DNA of 36,334 nucleotides from Granulicella sp. (GCA_027450185.1 DAIDKF010000022.1:1-36334), one strand, 5' to 3'. Positions 1 through 7,744 are shown, counted from the first letter of the stretch. The notes: generated by a model from the letters alone, not told the origin. Numbers and translations are program-made.

Positions 1-441
1 CCTCAGTCACCTCACGTTGGTTTGAACAACTCGAACAATCAATCTTCATAGGTTTGGACCATCCTCCTTTCCCGTGTTGAACCTCAAGCTACGCTGCCGC
101 GCACCCTCAAGTCAACGTCCGTATTCCCCCGATTTGCATATCTGCATCCCATTCGCTGAATCCAAATCGCTTAGCAGAATCTTCCTCTTATGAAACCTGC
201 CACCATCATCGGCCTCGTTCTCATCGTCCACGGACCATCGGCTTTGCCATCGAAGGCTTCTGCCATGTAGCCACGAAAAGAAAGTGTTGACCTCGGCCCT
301 CTCCGGTATCGAGCACCAGTAAACCAACACCGTCACCATACCGTTCATCCTCAGCGGCGCCGTTCTGGTCGGTGACATGCTCCGGTTCTCACCAGCGCAA
401 AGATGCAGATACCCCCACAGCCTCAGTAACGAACAACGCAC
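1..441. other. Region with no recognised gene
   Basis: I see no recognisable gene here. A minus-strand reading frame from a GTG at 441 down to 112 (109 codons) starts directly after the repressor stop codon, so it could be translationally coupled to it. Its product is rich in Arg, Ser and Trp, has no membrane segment or motif I know, and the other frames show no family match either. It could be a decayed or very divergent small gene downstream of the repressor, or chance. A minus-strand ATG at 49 opens a frame running off the window edge, with a GGAGG about 13 bases upstream. That is too short to judge. Confidence 0.3.
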
Positions 442-711
442 TTACTTCATATACGCCCGCACCAAATCAATCAGTTCCTCACCCAACTCCGGCGTCAGCG
501 CCTTCGCCTTTGGTCCAATCAGGTGCAGCCGTATATGGTCTTCCAGCACCTCGGCCATCAATCCATCGATCCCGCCCCGAACGGCCGCTAACAGCATCAG
601 CACGTTCGCGCAATCGTCGTCCTCCATCAGGCTCCGCTCAACCCGGTCGATCTGGCCATTAATCCGCTTCGCACGATTCACCAGTTTGACGCGCTCTCGG
701 TCCATCTCCAT
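442..711 (-). CDS. CsoR/FrmR/RcnR-family metal- or formaldehyde-sensing repressor
   Basis: An 89-residue all-helical DNA-binding repressor of the DUF156 family, whose members are tetramers that release DNA on binding Cu(I), Ni/Co or formaldehyde. The family signature is clear: an RINGQIDRVERSL-like first helix, Cys34 at the start of the second helix, a GLMAEVLEDHI-like segment with His59 and His63, and the C-terminal LVRAYMK. Cys-His-His is closer to the RcnR/FrmR pattern than to copper-type CsoR (Cys-His-Cys), so copper is not the obvious inducer. The ATG at 711 has a GGAGG four bases upstream. The presumed operator lies immediately upstream of that site, so autorepression is likely. The divergent neighbour is a porin. 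Confidence 0.9.
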   Translation of the reverse strand: MEMDRERVKLVNRAKRINGQIDRVERSLMEDDDCANVLMLLAAVRGGIDGLMAEVLEDHIRLHLIGPKAKALTPELGEELIDLVRAYMK

Positions 712-720
712 ATGCCCTCC

Positions 721-740
721 TATACCCTACTGGGGTATAC
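721..740. promoter_or_regulatory. Putative CsoR-family operator between repressor and porin
   Basis: A perfect inverted repeat, TATACCC, five bases, GGGTATA (721-739), matches the AT-flanked, G/C-tract palindromes bound by CsoR/RcnR-type repressors. A plus-strand -10-like TATACT (736-741) overlaps its right arm, and the repressor's own Shine-Dalgarno abuts its left side. Binding here could block both divergent genes. I see no good -35. Operator identity is inference. Confidence 0.7.
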
Positions 741-803
741 TATTCCTCGTAGATAAAAATTCACACTCTATTCTTTCTCCCTTATGAAGAATAAGGAAGT
801 CTC

Positions 804-2450
804 ATGCTCTCTCAGCGTTCATCTCTCATTGCCGCTATTCTCTGCTGCCTGCCGTTCCCCGGCGCTGCCACACTCGCACAATCGTCTCCTCGCGCCATCG
901 CGCCAAACTCCCTCCCCGACACTCCTACTCCGCTGCTTACCTCATACCTTCAGCCTGCTGCTTCTCTCATTCTGATCAACAACGCACCAGAACCAACTCC
1001 GTTCACCCAGTCTCCCTCCCCTGCAGCCTCGCAGTCCAAAGCGCCCGCCCAAACTCCTTCGACTGTCGAAGGTTCTGCCGAATTGCTGCCGCAACGATAC
1101 AACTTTCACACCCAGTACACCCTCACCGGCATGGGCTATTTCTCCTTCTCAGCCAAGTACTCCAACCCTGCCTATCTGGTGTATGGAACCGGAAGCAGTC
1201 TTCCCACCCAGGGTCAGGCTCGCGAGACTCAATCGGCCGACGCCTACTTCGGATTTCGGTTAGGCTTCGACTCCGAGTTCCATATGGATACCTTGTTATG
1301 GCAGGGTTTTGGCCTCAACAACACCTACGGCATGGATAACTTCCCCAACGGCGAAGCGTTCAAGGTGGGCGTTCGCTACCCTCACTTTTCCGTCGTGCGC
1401 TTCTTCGTGCGCAAGACCATCAATCTTGATGGCAAAAGGAAGGAATCTGTCGATGATGACCTGCTGACCCTTCGCAGCAAGCAGGATACCAATCGCATCA
1501 CCATCACCCTGGGCAGATTCAGCGTCAAGGACATCTTCGACAACAACCAATATTCCAATGACCCGCGCGAGCAATTCATGAACTGGGCGCTGATGGCCAA
1601 TGCCGCCTACGACTACCCCGCAGATGCCTTGGGATTTACCACCGGAATCGCAATCGAAGCTAACCGCTCAAAGTGGACCCTGCGCTACGCGTGGCTCCAA
1701 ATGTCGAAATACAGAAATCAATTCACCGCCGAAAGCCACTTCCTTACCATCCCCACCGAATCTGAAGGAGGCGACGGTAAGATCTTTCAGGACTGGGGAA
1801 TGGTGACCGAACTGGAGCAGCGTCACACCATCCAATCTCATCCCGGAGCAGTTCGCCTCCTCGTCTTCGATGACCGCGCGAACATGGGCAGCTACAAAGC
1901 GGCCGTTGCTCTTGCCAACGACCCCGCCACCCTGGCAATCTTTGGCACCGCCGCAAATTTCCTCGCCAGCGCGAATGGCATAACGGGTGGAATCGACAGC
2001 ACACACGCCTTACGCAACACCTGGGGCTTCGGGTTGAACATGGAGCAGGAGCTAACCAGGAACGTCGGAGCGTTTTCCCGCATCGGCTGGAACTCTGGCC
2101 AGAACGAGTCCTTCGAGTTCACCGACTCAAACTGGACCGCAACGTTTGGTACCAGCATCAAGGGGGAGAGGTGGAAACGACCTGACGATGTCATCGGCGC
2201 AGCCTTCATCGCCAGCGGTGCTTCAAAAGCCAACCAAGCCTACCTCGCAGCCGGCGGCATCGGCATCCTCACCGGCGACGGCGCTCTGAACTACGCACCG
2301 GAGAAGAACGTCGAACTCTACTACGACCACAAATTTGCAAAGTACTTCTACAGCACCCTGGACTACCAGTTTGTCGACGATCCTGCCTTCAACAAGGATC
2401 GCGGCCCCATCCCCGGCATCTTCGCTCTCCGCCTGCACTACGAGCGTTAG
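804..2450 (+). CDS. OprB-family carbohydrate-selective porin (outer membrane)
   Basis: A 548-residue outer-membrane beta-barrel of the OprB family. An N-terminal signal peptide (about residues 1-25, hydrophobic core then ATLAQS) is followed by a Pro/Ala/Ser-rich linker to about residue 90 and then the barrel. Recognisable segments are the DAYFGFRLGFDSEF strand, the ITLGRFSVKDIFDNNQYSND stretch with the NWALM that follows, and the C-terminal AAGGIGILTGDGALNY, NVELYYDHKF and GIFALRLHYER, the last ending in a strand as expected for porins. The start at 804 has AAGGAAG upstream; an ATG at 784 is out of frame. Some OprB relatives pass metal ions, such as the Mn porin MnoP, and the divergent metal-type repressor makes that possible here. 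Substrate is not determined. Confidence 0.85.
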   Translation: MLSQRSSLIAAILCCLPFPGAATLAQSSPRAIAPNSLPDTPTPLLTSYLQPAASLILINNAPEPTPFTQSPSPAASQSKAPAQTPSTVEGSAELLPQRYNFHTQYTLTGMGYFSFSAKYSNPAYLVYGTGSSLPTQGQARETQSADAYFGFRLGFDSEFHMDTLLWQGFGLNNTYGMDNFPNGEAFKVGVRYPHFSVVRFFVRKTINLDGKRKESVDDDLLTLRSKQDTNRITITLGRFSVKDIFDNNQYSNDPREQFMNWALMANAAYDYPADALGFTTGIAIEANRSKWTLRYAWLQMSKYRNQFTAESHFLTIPTESEGGDGKIFQDWGMVTELEQRHTIQSHPGAVRLLVFDDRANMGSYKAAVALANDPATLAIFGTAANFLASANGITGGIDSTHALRNTWGFGLNMEQELTRNVGAFSRIGWNSGQNESFEFTDSNWTATFGTSIKGERWKRPDDVIGAAFIASGASKANQAYLAAGGIGILTGDGALNYAPEKNVELYYDHKFAKYFYSTLDYQFVDDPAFNKDRGPIPGIFALRLHYER

Positions 2451-2711
2451 CCTCGCCAGGCATCTACCCACATCCTTTCACTTCATCCCGACACTTTCCT
2501 TCGGGCTTCCGGGCTCCGCTTACCGCTGCATCTTTTCAGCACCTGCATCTGCATCGACTTCCAGAAACCTATCCAGTAACTGCGCTCCATGCGTCATCTC
2601 GGCTGCAGCAGAGCGCTTTTTGCACTACGCAGCAAAGAAAGACATGTGTTGGCACCTACCATCGCATGCCTTTCTACCATCGAACGCAGAGGCACAGCTT
2701 TTGGATAGCTT

Positions 2712-3173
2712 CTAAGCCACAACCCGCCGCCGCAACACCACCCGCAGCACCCACCCCACATCAAACACCGCCACCCCCAGCACTCCAAACACAATCGCTC
2801 CCTGATATGCCAGCCACACTGTAGCAATCACCGCTCCCTGCGGATCGCCCGCACGATATAACACCGGCACCGTCGCTCCCGCAGCAAACTCAACATCCTC
2901 CGACGCACCCGCAGCCTGTACCATCACCAACTCGCCGTTCGCCAGCCGAAACCGGAAGCGTGGCGTGTACACGACCCCGCCCTCCTTTGCAAACCCCGAA
3001 ACATTCTCCGTAATCGTCGCCACAGCGCGCACCCGCATCCGTGCAAAGTTCCACGAGCGCACCGCAAACCCTGCAGCAACTACCATCAGCGCCAGCCCCA
3101 CCCATGGCAACCCCGCAGCCATCGGTGCCGCCGCGCGGTCAAAACTCGTCCGCATCCAACGCAAAAACTCCAT
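2712..3173 (-). CDS. DUF3592-type membrane protein
   Basis: A 153-residue protein with two hydrophobic segments (about residues 20-42 and 120-146) flanking a soluble beta-rich middle containing the features of DUF3592: an RAVATITENVSG-like strand, a VYTPRFRFRLANGE stretch, and AGATVPVLYRAGDPQGA. DUF3592 proteins are membrane proteins of unknown function. It ends in a basic RRRVVA tail. It is divergent from the prepilin peptidase gene with 73 bases between the starts. About 260 bases between its stop and the porin stop hold nothing I can identify. Confidence 0.75.
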   Translation of the reverse strand: MEFLRWMRTSFDRAAAPMAAGLPWVGLALMVVAAGFAVRSWNFARMRVRAVATITENVSGFAKEGGVVYTPRFRFRLANGELVMVQAAGASEDVEFAAGATVPVLYRAGDPQGAVIATVWLAYQGAIVFGVLGVAVFDVGWVLRVVLRRRVVA

Positions 3174-3246
3174 CGCCCCACTCTACGCGACCGAACCATG
3201 TTCCGCGGCCCCGGCTCCACCTACCCCTGCCCTATACTGAAGGCTC

Positions 3247-4170
3247 ATGTTGACCGGACCCCTCGCCTTCGAGCTTCCCGCCTTTCTCCTCGGCCTGCTC
3301 TTCGGCAGCTTTCTGAACGTCTGCATCTCGCGTCTCCCCGCTCACCGCAGCATCCTCAAACCGCGTTCGCACTGCCTCTACTGCCTTCACCCCATCGCCT
3401 GGTACGACAACATCCCCCTGCTCAGTTGGCTCCTCCTCCGAGCCCGCTGCCGCCACTGCCAGCAGCCCATCCCCTGGCGCTATCCCGCCGTCGAACTCTC
3501 CTTCGCTATCTGGCTGACCTTCGCCGCACGCACGGCCTTCCCTCTTCTCGCGCCCGGCATCTCCACCAACGCCTTCGCCACCATCACCATCAACGCCCTC
3601 ACCTTCGCCCTCCTCGGCTTCCTCCTCATCGGCCTCCTCGTCATGGACTGGCAGACCCACACCCTGCCCGACACCTTCACCCTCACCGGCACCCTCCTCG
3701 GCTTCCTCCTCCTCTGCGTCCGCGCCGCCTATCTCGCCCCCCACCAGTACGATCTCCTCCTCCACGGCCACAACCCGCTCACCAGCGTCGGCGGCGCCGT
3801 CGACAACGGCAACGTCGTCCTCACCGGCTCCGAGCACCTGGTCCTCGGCCGCCTTCTCGCCATCGCCGCCATGGCCGGCCTCCTGCTCTTCGTCCGCTTC
3901 GCCTACCAAACCCTCCGTCACCGCGACGGCCTCGGCCTCGGCGACGTCAAGCTCGCCGCCTTGCTCGCCGCCTTGCTCGGCTTCTGGCCAGCCGTTCTCG
4001 CCGTCTTTCTCGGCTTCCTTCTCGGCTCCCTCTACGCACTCACCCTCATCGCCCGTCGCCAAGCCACCTCCACCACCCACCTCCCCCTCGGAACCTTCCT
4101 CGCCATCGGGGGTCTCCTCGCCGCACTCCTCGGCACTCCTCTCATCGCCTGGTACACCTCACTGCTATGA
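3247..4170 (+). CDS. pilD: Prepilin peptidase, A24 family (type IV leader peptidase)
   Basis: A 307-residue inner-membrane aspartic protease that cleaves, and usually N-methylates, type IV prepilins and related pseudopilins. The N-terminal methylase-type domain has GLLFGSFLNVCISRLP (about 16-31) and the zinc-type pairs Cys43-x2-Cys46 and Cys68-x2-Cys71. The two catalytic aspartates lie in LLVMDWQTHTLPD (Asp134) and GLGLGDVKLAA (Asp233). About eight hydrophobic segments follow the family pattern. A roughly 40-residue insert (about 160-200, HQYDLL...LTGSEHL) between the two Asp motifs is longer than in Proteobacterial PilD. The ATG at 3247 has GAAGG just upstream and a TATACT (3233-3238) only eight bases before it. 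No pilus genes are adjacent. Confidence 0.93.
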   Translation: MLTGPLAFELPAFLLGLLFGSFLNVCISRLPAHRSILKPRSHCLYCLHPIAWYDNIPLLSWLLLRARCRHCQQPIPWRYPAVELSFAIWLTFAARTAFPLLAPGISTNAFATITINALTFALLGFLLIGLLVMDWQTHTLPDTFTLTGTLLGFLLLCVRAAYLAPHQYDLLLHGHNPLTSVGGAVDNGNVVLTGSEHLVLGRLLAIAAMAGLLLFVRFAYQTLRHRDGLGLGDVKLAALLAALLGFWPAVLAVFLGFLLGSLYALTLIARRQATSTTHLPLGTFLAIGGLLAALLGTPLIAWYTSLL

Positions 4171-4229
4171 GTGTCGGCTCTTCTGCCTGTCCGTTCCCCG
4201 CTCATTTTGTGCGATGAGCGCGCATAAAC

Positions 4230-4258
4230 TTGACCCTTGACCGCACCGCTCCTACACT
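4230..4258 (+). promoter_or_regulatory. Sigma-70-like promoter of the nuo cluster
   Basis: TTGACC (4230-4235), a 17-base spacer, then TACACT (4253-4258). This is the best promoter match in the window and sits directly before nuoA. Expected transcription start near 4264-4266 leaves only about five bases before the nuoA ATG at 4270, so the message would be nearly leaderless. No convincing Shine-Dalgarno precedes that ATG. Confidence 0.65.
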
Positions 4259-4269
4259 CAAAAATAGCC

Positions 4270-4677
4270 ATGTCGACTAATCCCTACATCTGGCAGTACC
4301 TTCCGCTCGTGCTTCAAATCCTCGTCGCAGTAGGCGTCGCCGGCTTCATGGTGGGCGCGTCCTTCTTCCTCGGCAAGCACAAACGCTCCCGCACCAAGCT
4401 CAGCGCCTACGAGTGCGGCATGGACCCCATCGGTGACGCGCGCGGCCGCTTCTCGGTCAAGTTTTACATGGTCGCCATGCTCTTCATCCTCTTCGACGTG
4501 GAAGCCGTCTTCGTCCTTCCCTGGGCCGTCATCTTCCGTCGCCTTCCCGCCATCACGGGCTCCCGTTTCTTCGGCTTTTGGGAGATGCTCGTCTATCTCG
4601 GCTTCGTCGCCGTCGGCCTCTTCTATGTCTGGAAGAAGGGCATCCTCAACTGGTCCAACGACAAAGCGGACCTCTAA
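4270..4677 (+). CDS. nuoA: NADH-quinone oxidoreductase subunit A
   Basis: A small membrane subunit of complex I (135 residues) with three transmembrane helices, at the junction between the quinone-binding and proton-pumping parts. The family signature YECGMDPIGDARGRFSVKFY is present, followed by the FILFDVEAVFVLPWAV helix and the final LVYLGFVAVGLFYVWKKG. The ATG at 4270 gives the normal length; an in-frame TTG at 4237 would add 11 residues and lies inside the promoter. This is the first gene of the cluster. nuoB should follow but does not: nuoC comes next after a 152-base gap containing a repeat copy. Confidence 0.97.
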   Translation: MSTNPYIWQYLPLVLQILVAVGVAGFMVGASFFLGKHKRSRTKLSAYECGMDPIGDARGRFSVKFYMVAMLFILFDVEAVFVLPWAVIFRRLPAITGSRFFGFWEMLVYLGFVAVGLFYVWKKGILNWSNDKADL

Positions 4678-4693
4678 CTCGTTCTTTGGGTTT

Positions 4694-4724
4694 GTCATCC
4701 TGAGCCTGGCAAACGATCTGATTC
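4694..4724 (+). repeat. GTCATCCTGAGC-type intergenic repeat, copy 1 (degenerate)
   Basis: Begins GTCATCCTGAGC and continues as a degenerate version of the pattern GTCATCCTGAGCGAAGCGAAGG plus ATCTGCTTCT seen best near 15531-15565. It lies in the nuoA-nuoC gap where nuoB would be expected. Members of this repeat sit only between genes here. Confidence 0.55.
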
Positions 4725-4797
4725 TTGCACTTGTTTTCGCTCTTGCTTCTGAGATAGGTTCGGGTTTCTGCCCGGACATTTGGGACAATATATAAGT

Positions 4798-4827
4798 GGG
4801 GCTTCAGCCCCGGAGGAAGTATCTTCC
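4798..4827 (+). promoter_or_regulatory. Two hairpins over the nuoC ribosome-binding site
   Basis: GGGGC-TTCA-GCCCC (4798-4811) is followed directly by the Shine-Dalgarno GGAGGAAG (4812-4819), whose last five bases can pair with CTTCC at 4823-4827 across a three-base loop. The second hairpin would partly hide the nuoC ribosome-binding site. Whether this regulates translation is unknown. Confidence 0.4.
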
Positions 4828-4829
4828 CG

Positions 4830-5336
4830 ATGGATCCCATCACCAGCCCCGCCCCGCCCAGCGCCCTCTTCGGCAAGCAGGCCGTCTGCGAAGCCCTCGC
4901 CGATCACGCCGCCATTCGCGGTCTCAACGACCTCATCACCGACGCCAAGTGGGACCGTAAGGAACTCACCCTCACCGTCGCACCTGAGACCATCATCACC
5001 GCTGCCCAAGCCGCCAAGGCCGCTGGATTCAACTTCCTCGAAGATGTCACTGCCGTCGACTGGTACCCCACCGAACCCCGTTTTCAAATCTCCTACTCCA
5101 TCCTCAGCATTGGCCTCAAGCAGCGCATCCGCATCATATCCCGCGTCTCCGGCGACGACCCGCGCATCGACTCCATCACCTCCGTCTGGCCATCCGCCAA
5201 CTTTTACGAGCGCGAAGTCTTCGACCTCTTCGGCGTCCACTTCGCCGGCCACCCCCGTCTTACCCGCATCATGATGCCCGACAACTGGAACGGCCACCCG
5301 CTGCGCAAGGACTACCCCGTGGAGGGCTATCGCTAA
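4830..5336 (+). CDS. nuoC: NADH-quinone oxidoreductase subunit C
   Basis: A 168-residue subunit of the peripheral arm of complex I (30 kDa family). The diagnostic block is FYEREVFDLFGVHFAGHPRL followed by RIMMPDNWNGHPLRKDYPVE at the C terminus. The middle FNFLEDVTAVDWYP strand is also typical. It is separate from nuoD, unlike the nuoCD fusion of E. coli. The start at 4830 follows GGAGGAAG. The stop codon shares its last base with the nuoD start (TAATG), so the two are translationally coupled. The N-terminal 20 residues are Pro/Ala-rich and poorly conserved. Confidence 0.97.
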   Translation: MDPITSPAPPSALFGKQAVCEALADHAAIRGLNDLITDAKWDRKELTLTVAPETIITAAQAAKAAGFNFLEDVTAVDWYPTEPRFQISYSILSIGLKQRIRIISRVSGDDPRIDSITSVWPSANFYEREVFDLFGVHFAGHPRLTRIMMPDNWNGHPLRKDYPVEGYR

Positions 5337-6709
5337 TGAGTCGCAACTCCCTGCTTGAAGATCCCCGCCCAACCACCTTCGTCGCAGAGCCCGCCAGCGT
5401 CTCCCCCGTCGCCGACACCACAGGCGCCACGCTCGCCGGCTTCCGCTCCGCTGAAGACCTCATCACACCCAGCGTCGAAGACGTCGTCGCAGCGACCACC
5501 TCGCATCACCCCCCCCACGGCTCCGACCCCGTCACCGACCAGACCATGGTCCTCAACATGGGTCCGCAGCACCCCTCCACCCACGGCGTCCTGCGTCTCG
5601 TCCTAGAGGTCGATGGTGAGACCGTCGTCTCCCTCGCGCCCGACATCGGTTATCTTCACACGGGCATCGAGAAGACCTGCGAAGCCAAGTTCTACAACCA
5701 GGTCACTCCCCTCACCGACCGCATCGACTACATCTCGCCGATGACCAACAACCTGGCCTACGCTCTGGCCGTCGAGAAGCTCCTCGACCTCGAAATCCCC
5801 GAGCGCGCCCAGTATCTTCGCGTCCTGCTCAACGAGCTCACCCGCATCCAGTCGCATCTCGTCTGGCTCGGCACTCACGCCATGGACATCGGCGCGCTCA
5901 CCGTCTTCCTCTACTGCTTCCGCGAGCGCGAAGATCTCCTCCGCATCTTCGAGGCCATCAGCGGCCAGCGCATGATGTCCAGCTACATCCGCATCGGCGG
6001 CGTCTCCCTTGAGCCTCCCGCGGACATCTATGATAAGATCCGCACCTTCCTCAACGCCTTCCCCACCCACATCGAGGAGTACGAGGGCCTGCTCAACGCC
6101 AATCCCATCTGGATGGGCCGTCTCAAAGGCGTCGGCTATCTCTCCGCTGACGACGCCATCGCTCTCGGCGTCACGGGACCGCCCATGCGCGCCTCCGGTG
6201 TAGACTTTGACGTCCGCCGTGACATGCCCTACTCCGGCTACGACAAGTTCAAGTTCAACGTCCCCATCTCCAACGACGGAGACGTCTGGGCCCGCTACCT
6301 CGTTCGCATGCAGGAGATGCGCGAGTCCACCAGCATCTGCCACCAGGCCCTCGACCTCCTCGCCGGTCTCCACCATACGCGCCTCAACGCCGACGCTCCC
6401 AAGATCATGCTCCCCAACCGCGAGCAGATGAAGACCCAGATGGAATCCCTCATCCATCACTTCAAGATCGTCACCGAAGGCTTCCACGTCCCCGCCGGCG
6501 AGGCCACCAGTTCGGTAGAGGCGGCCCACGGCCTGATGAACTACTACGTCGTCTCGGACGGAACCTCCAAGCCCTACCGCGTCCACATGCGCAACCCCAG
6601 CTTCGCCACCCTGCAAGCCCTTGAAACCATGTGCAAAGGCCGCCTCATCGCCGACGTTGTCGCCGTCGTCGGCTCCATCGACATCGTCCTCGGAGCCATC
6701 GACCGGTAG
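5336..6709 (+). CDS. nuoD: NADH-quinone oxidoreductase subunit D
   Basis: The 49 kDa-type subunit (457 residues) that forms the quinone-binding pocket of complex I together with NuoB. The conserved core starts near residue 63 with DQTMVLNMGPQHPSTHGVLR, then DIGYLHTGIEKTCE, the SHLVWLGTHAMDIGA helix, GQRMMSSYIRIGG, and the C-terminal RVHMRNPSFATLQALE and GSIDIVLGAIDR. The core is standard, but about 60 residues of Ala/Thr/Pro/Ser-rich sequence precede it, longer than the usual N terminus, with a run of eight C bases in the DNA near 5507-5514. The start is fixed by the overlap with nuoC. Confidence 0.97.
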   Translation: MSRNSLLEDPRPTTFVAEPASVSPVADTTGATLAGFRSAEDLITPSVEDVVAATTSHHPPHGSDPVTDQTMVLNMGPQHPSTHGVLRLVLEVDGETVVSLAPDIGYLHTGIEKTCEAKFYNQVTPLTDRIDYISPMTNNLAYALAVEKLLDLEIPERAQYLRVLLNELTRIQSHLVWLGTHAMDIGALTVFLYCFREREDLLRIFEAISGQRMMSSYIRIGGVSLEPPADIYDKIRTFLNAFPTHIEEYEGLLNANPIWMGRLKGVGYLSADDAIALGVTGPPMRASGVDFDVRRDMPYSGYDKFKFNVPISNDGDVWARYLVRMQEMRESTSICHQALDLLAGLHHTRLNADAPKIMLPNREQMKTQMESLIHHFKIVTEGFHVPAGEATSSVEAAHGLMNYYVVSDGTSKPYRVHMRNPSFATLQALETMCKGRLIADVVAVVGSIDIVLGAIDR

Positions 6710-6731
6710 CGTTGCATTATGTTCACGAATG

Positions 6732-6765
6732 GTCATCCTGTGCGCAGCCAGGGACTTGCTTCTTA
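6732..6765 (+). repeat. GTCATCCTGAGC-type intergenic repeat, copy 2 (degenerate)
   Basis: GTCATCCTGTGCGCAGCCAG followed by a GACTTGCTTCTTA stretch matches the longer form of the repeat near 15531-15565 with several mismatches. It lies just after nuoD and before the small ORF at 6796. Confidence 0.5.
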
Positions 6766-6795
6766 CAGGAACCCGCACCCCTCCCGGAGGACAGC

Positions 6796-7101
6796 ATCAA
6801 CGAACGCCTCCACACCGAACTCTGGACCTCCTGGGCCTCCCTGCTCCGCAGCTACGCAGCCGCCCATGGACTCAACAGCACCCACCACGCGGTCGTTGAA
6901 GTTAGCGCCGGCGAGATCACCCTCCGCGTCAACGATCGCTGGCTTCGCTTCACTGCATGTGACGTGCGTCACAACGGGCACCCTCCAACAGCGTTTAGGC
7001 TCAACGAAAATGGAACCGTCACCCTCAACCACCAACCCGAGCAGGAAATGGACATAGCAGCCGAACGGTTCGCCCGCGAGATACTCACCGAGCCGCAGTA
7101 G
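6796..7101 (+). CDS. Conserved-looking hypothetical protein with probable ATC start
   Basis: An open frame of 101 residues between nuoD and nuoE with coding character: INERLHTELWTSWASLLRSY at the start, a VVEVSAGEITLRVNDRWLRF strand pair, FRLNENGTVTLN, and a helical EMDIAAERFAREIL end. I do not recognise a domain. Start choice is the odd point. A strong Shine-Dalgarno GGAGG (6786-6790) lies five bases before an ATC at 6796, exactly where the sensible sequence begins. The only in-frame alternative upstream is a TTG at 6712 that would translate the repeat copy and has no ribosome site. So either ATC is used, or the start codon was mutated from ATG. It is not a known complex I subunit. Confidence 0.6.
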   Translation: MNERLHTELWTSWASLLRSYAAAHGLNSTHHAVVEVSAGEITLRVNDRWLRFTACDVRHNGHPPTAFRLNENGTVTLNHQPEQEMDIAAERFAREILTEPQ

Positions 7102-7131
7102 TCTTGTTGTCGTCGTTGCTTGTTTTTCGTC

Positions 7132-7160
7132 GTCATCCTGAGCCGTAGGCGAAGGACCCC
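7132..7160 (+). repeat. GTCATCCTGAGC-type intergenic repeat, copy 3
   Basis: GTCATCCTGAGCCGTAGGCG followed by AAGGACCCC. The inner part can form a small hairpin (CTGAGCCGTAGG region). It lies between the small ORF and nuoE. Confidence 0.6.
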
Positions 7161-7199
7161 CGCATTTGCACCACCCAGACTCCCGCAGGAAACACACGA

Positions 7200-7700
7200 A
7201 TGGCCGCGATACAAAACACGATCTTCACCCCAGGCACCGCCGCCCGTTTCGACAAGCTAGCCACCATCTACCCTCTCAAGCGCTCGGCCCTCGTCCCCAT
7301 GCTGCTCTACGCGCAGGACGAGGTCGGTTACGTCTCGGACGCCGTCGTAGCCGAGATCGCCCAGCGCCTCGACCTCCTCGAGCTCGACGTCCGCAGTGTC
7401 CTCAGCTACTACTCCATGCTGCGCACCCAACCCGCCGGCAAGTACAACGTGCAGGTCTGCACCAACATCTCCTGCATGCTGCGCGGCGGCTTCGAACTCC
7501 TCGACCACTGCAAACACACCCTCGGCATCGGCCACAAGGAGACCACGCCCGACGGCCTCTTCTCGCTCGAAGAGGTCGAGTGCATCGGAGCCTGCTGCTG
7601 GGCTCCCGCAGCCCAGGTCAACTACGACTTCCACGACGACCTCACCCCAGCCAAAATGGACGCAGTGCTCGACAGCTATCGCGCCCGCGAGACCAAGTAG
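7200..7700 (+). CDS. nuoE: NADH-quinone oxidoreductase subunit E (24 kDa, [2Fe-2S])
   Basis: A 166-residue thioredoxin-fold subunit of the NADH-oxidising module. It binds the N1a [2Fe-2S] cluster through Cys87 and Cys92 (VCTNISCMLRGG) and Cys128 and Cys132 (EVECIGACCWAPA), the usual Cx4C and Cx3C pairs. The N-terminal helical region with ALVPMLLYAQDEVGYVSD is typical. The ATG at 7200 has AGGAAA upstream. nuoF follows after 44 bases. Confidence 0.97.
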   Translation: MAAIQNTIFTPGTAARFDKLATIYPLKRSALVPMLLYAQDEVGYVSDAVVAEIAQRLDLLELDVRSVLSYYSMLRTQPAGKYNVQVCTNISCMLRGGFELLDHCKHTLGIGHKETTPDGLFSLEEVECIGACCWAPAAQVNYDFHDDLTPAKMDAVLDSYRARETK

Positions 7701-7744
7701 CCCGGATGAACGCGTAAACTGTAGCCCTACCGTAAGGATCACGC

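Noticed and set aside
1..49. Start of a minus-strand gene running off the window (MKIDCSSCSNQREV)
   Set aside because: Only 16 codons are visible and the ribosome site is about 13 bases away, so it cannot be judged.
3198..4217. A 339-codon plus-strand frame rich in Arg, Pro and His over the prepilin peptidase gene
   Set aside because: It is a shifted reading of the prepilin peptidase, which has catalytic motifs; the Arg/Pro-rich composition is typical of out-of-frame high-GC sequence.
5603..6778. A 391-codon minus-strand frame opposite nuoD
   Set aside because: It mirrors the nuoD codons, is rich in Asp, Glu, Gly and Val as expected for antisense of C-ending codons, and shows no family motif. 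The same holds for long antisense frames over nuoF, nuoG, nuoL and malate synthase.
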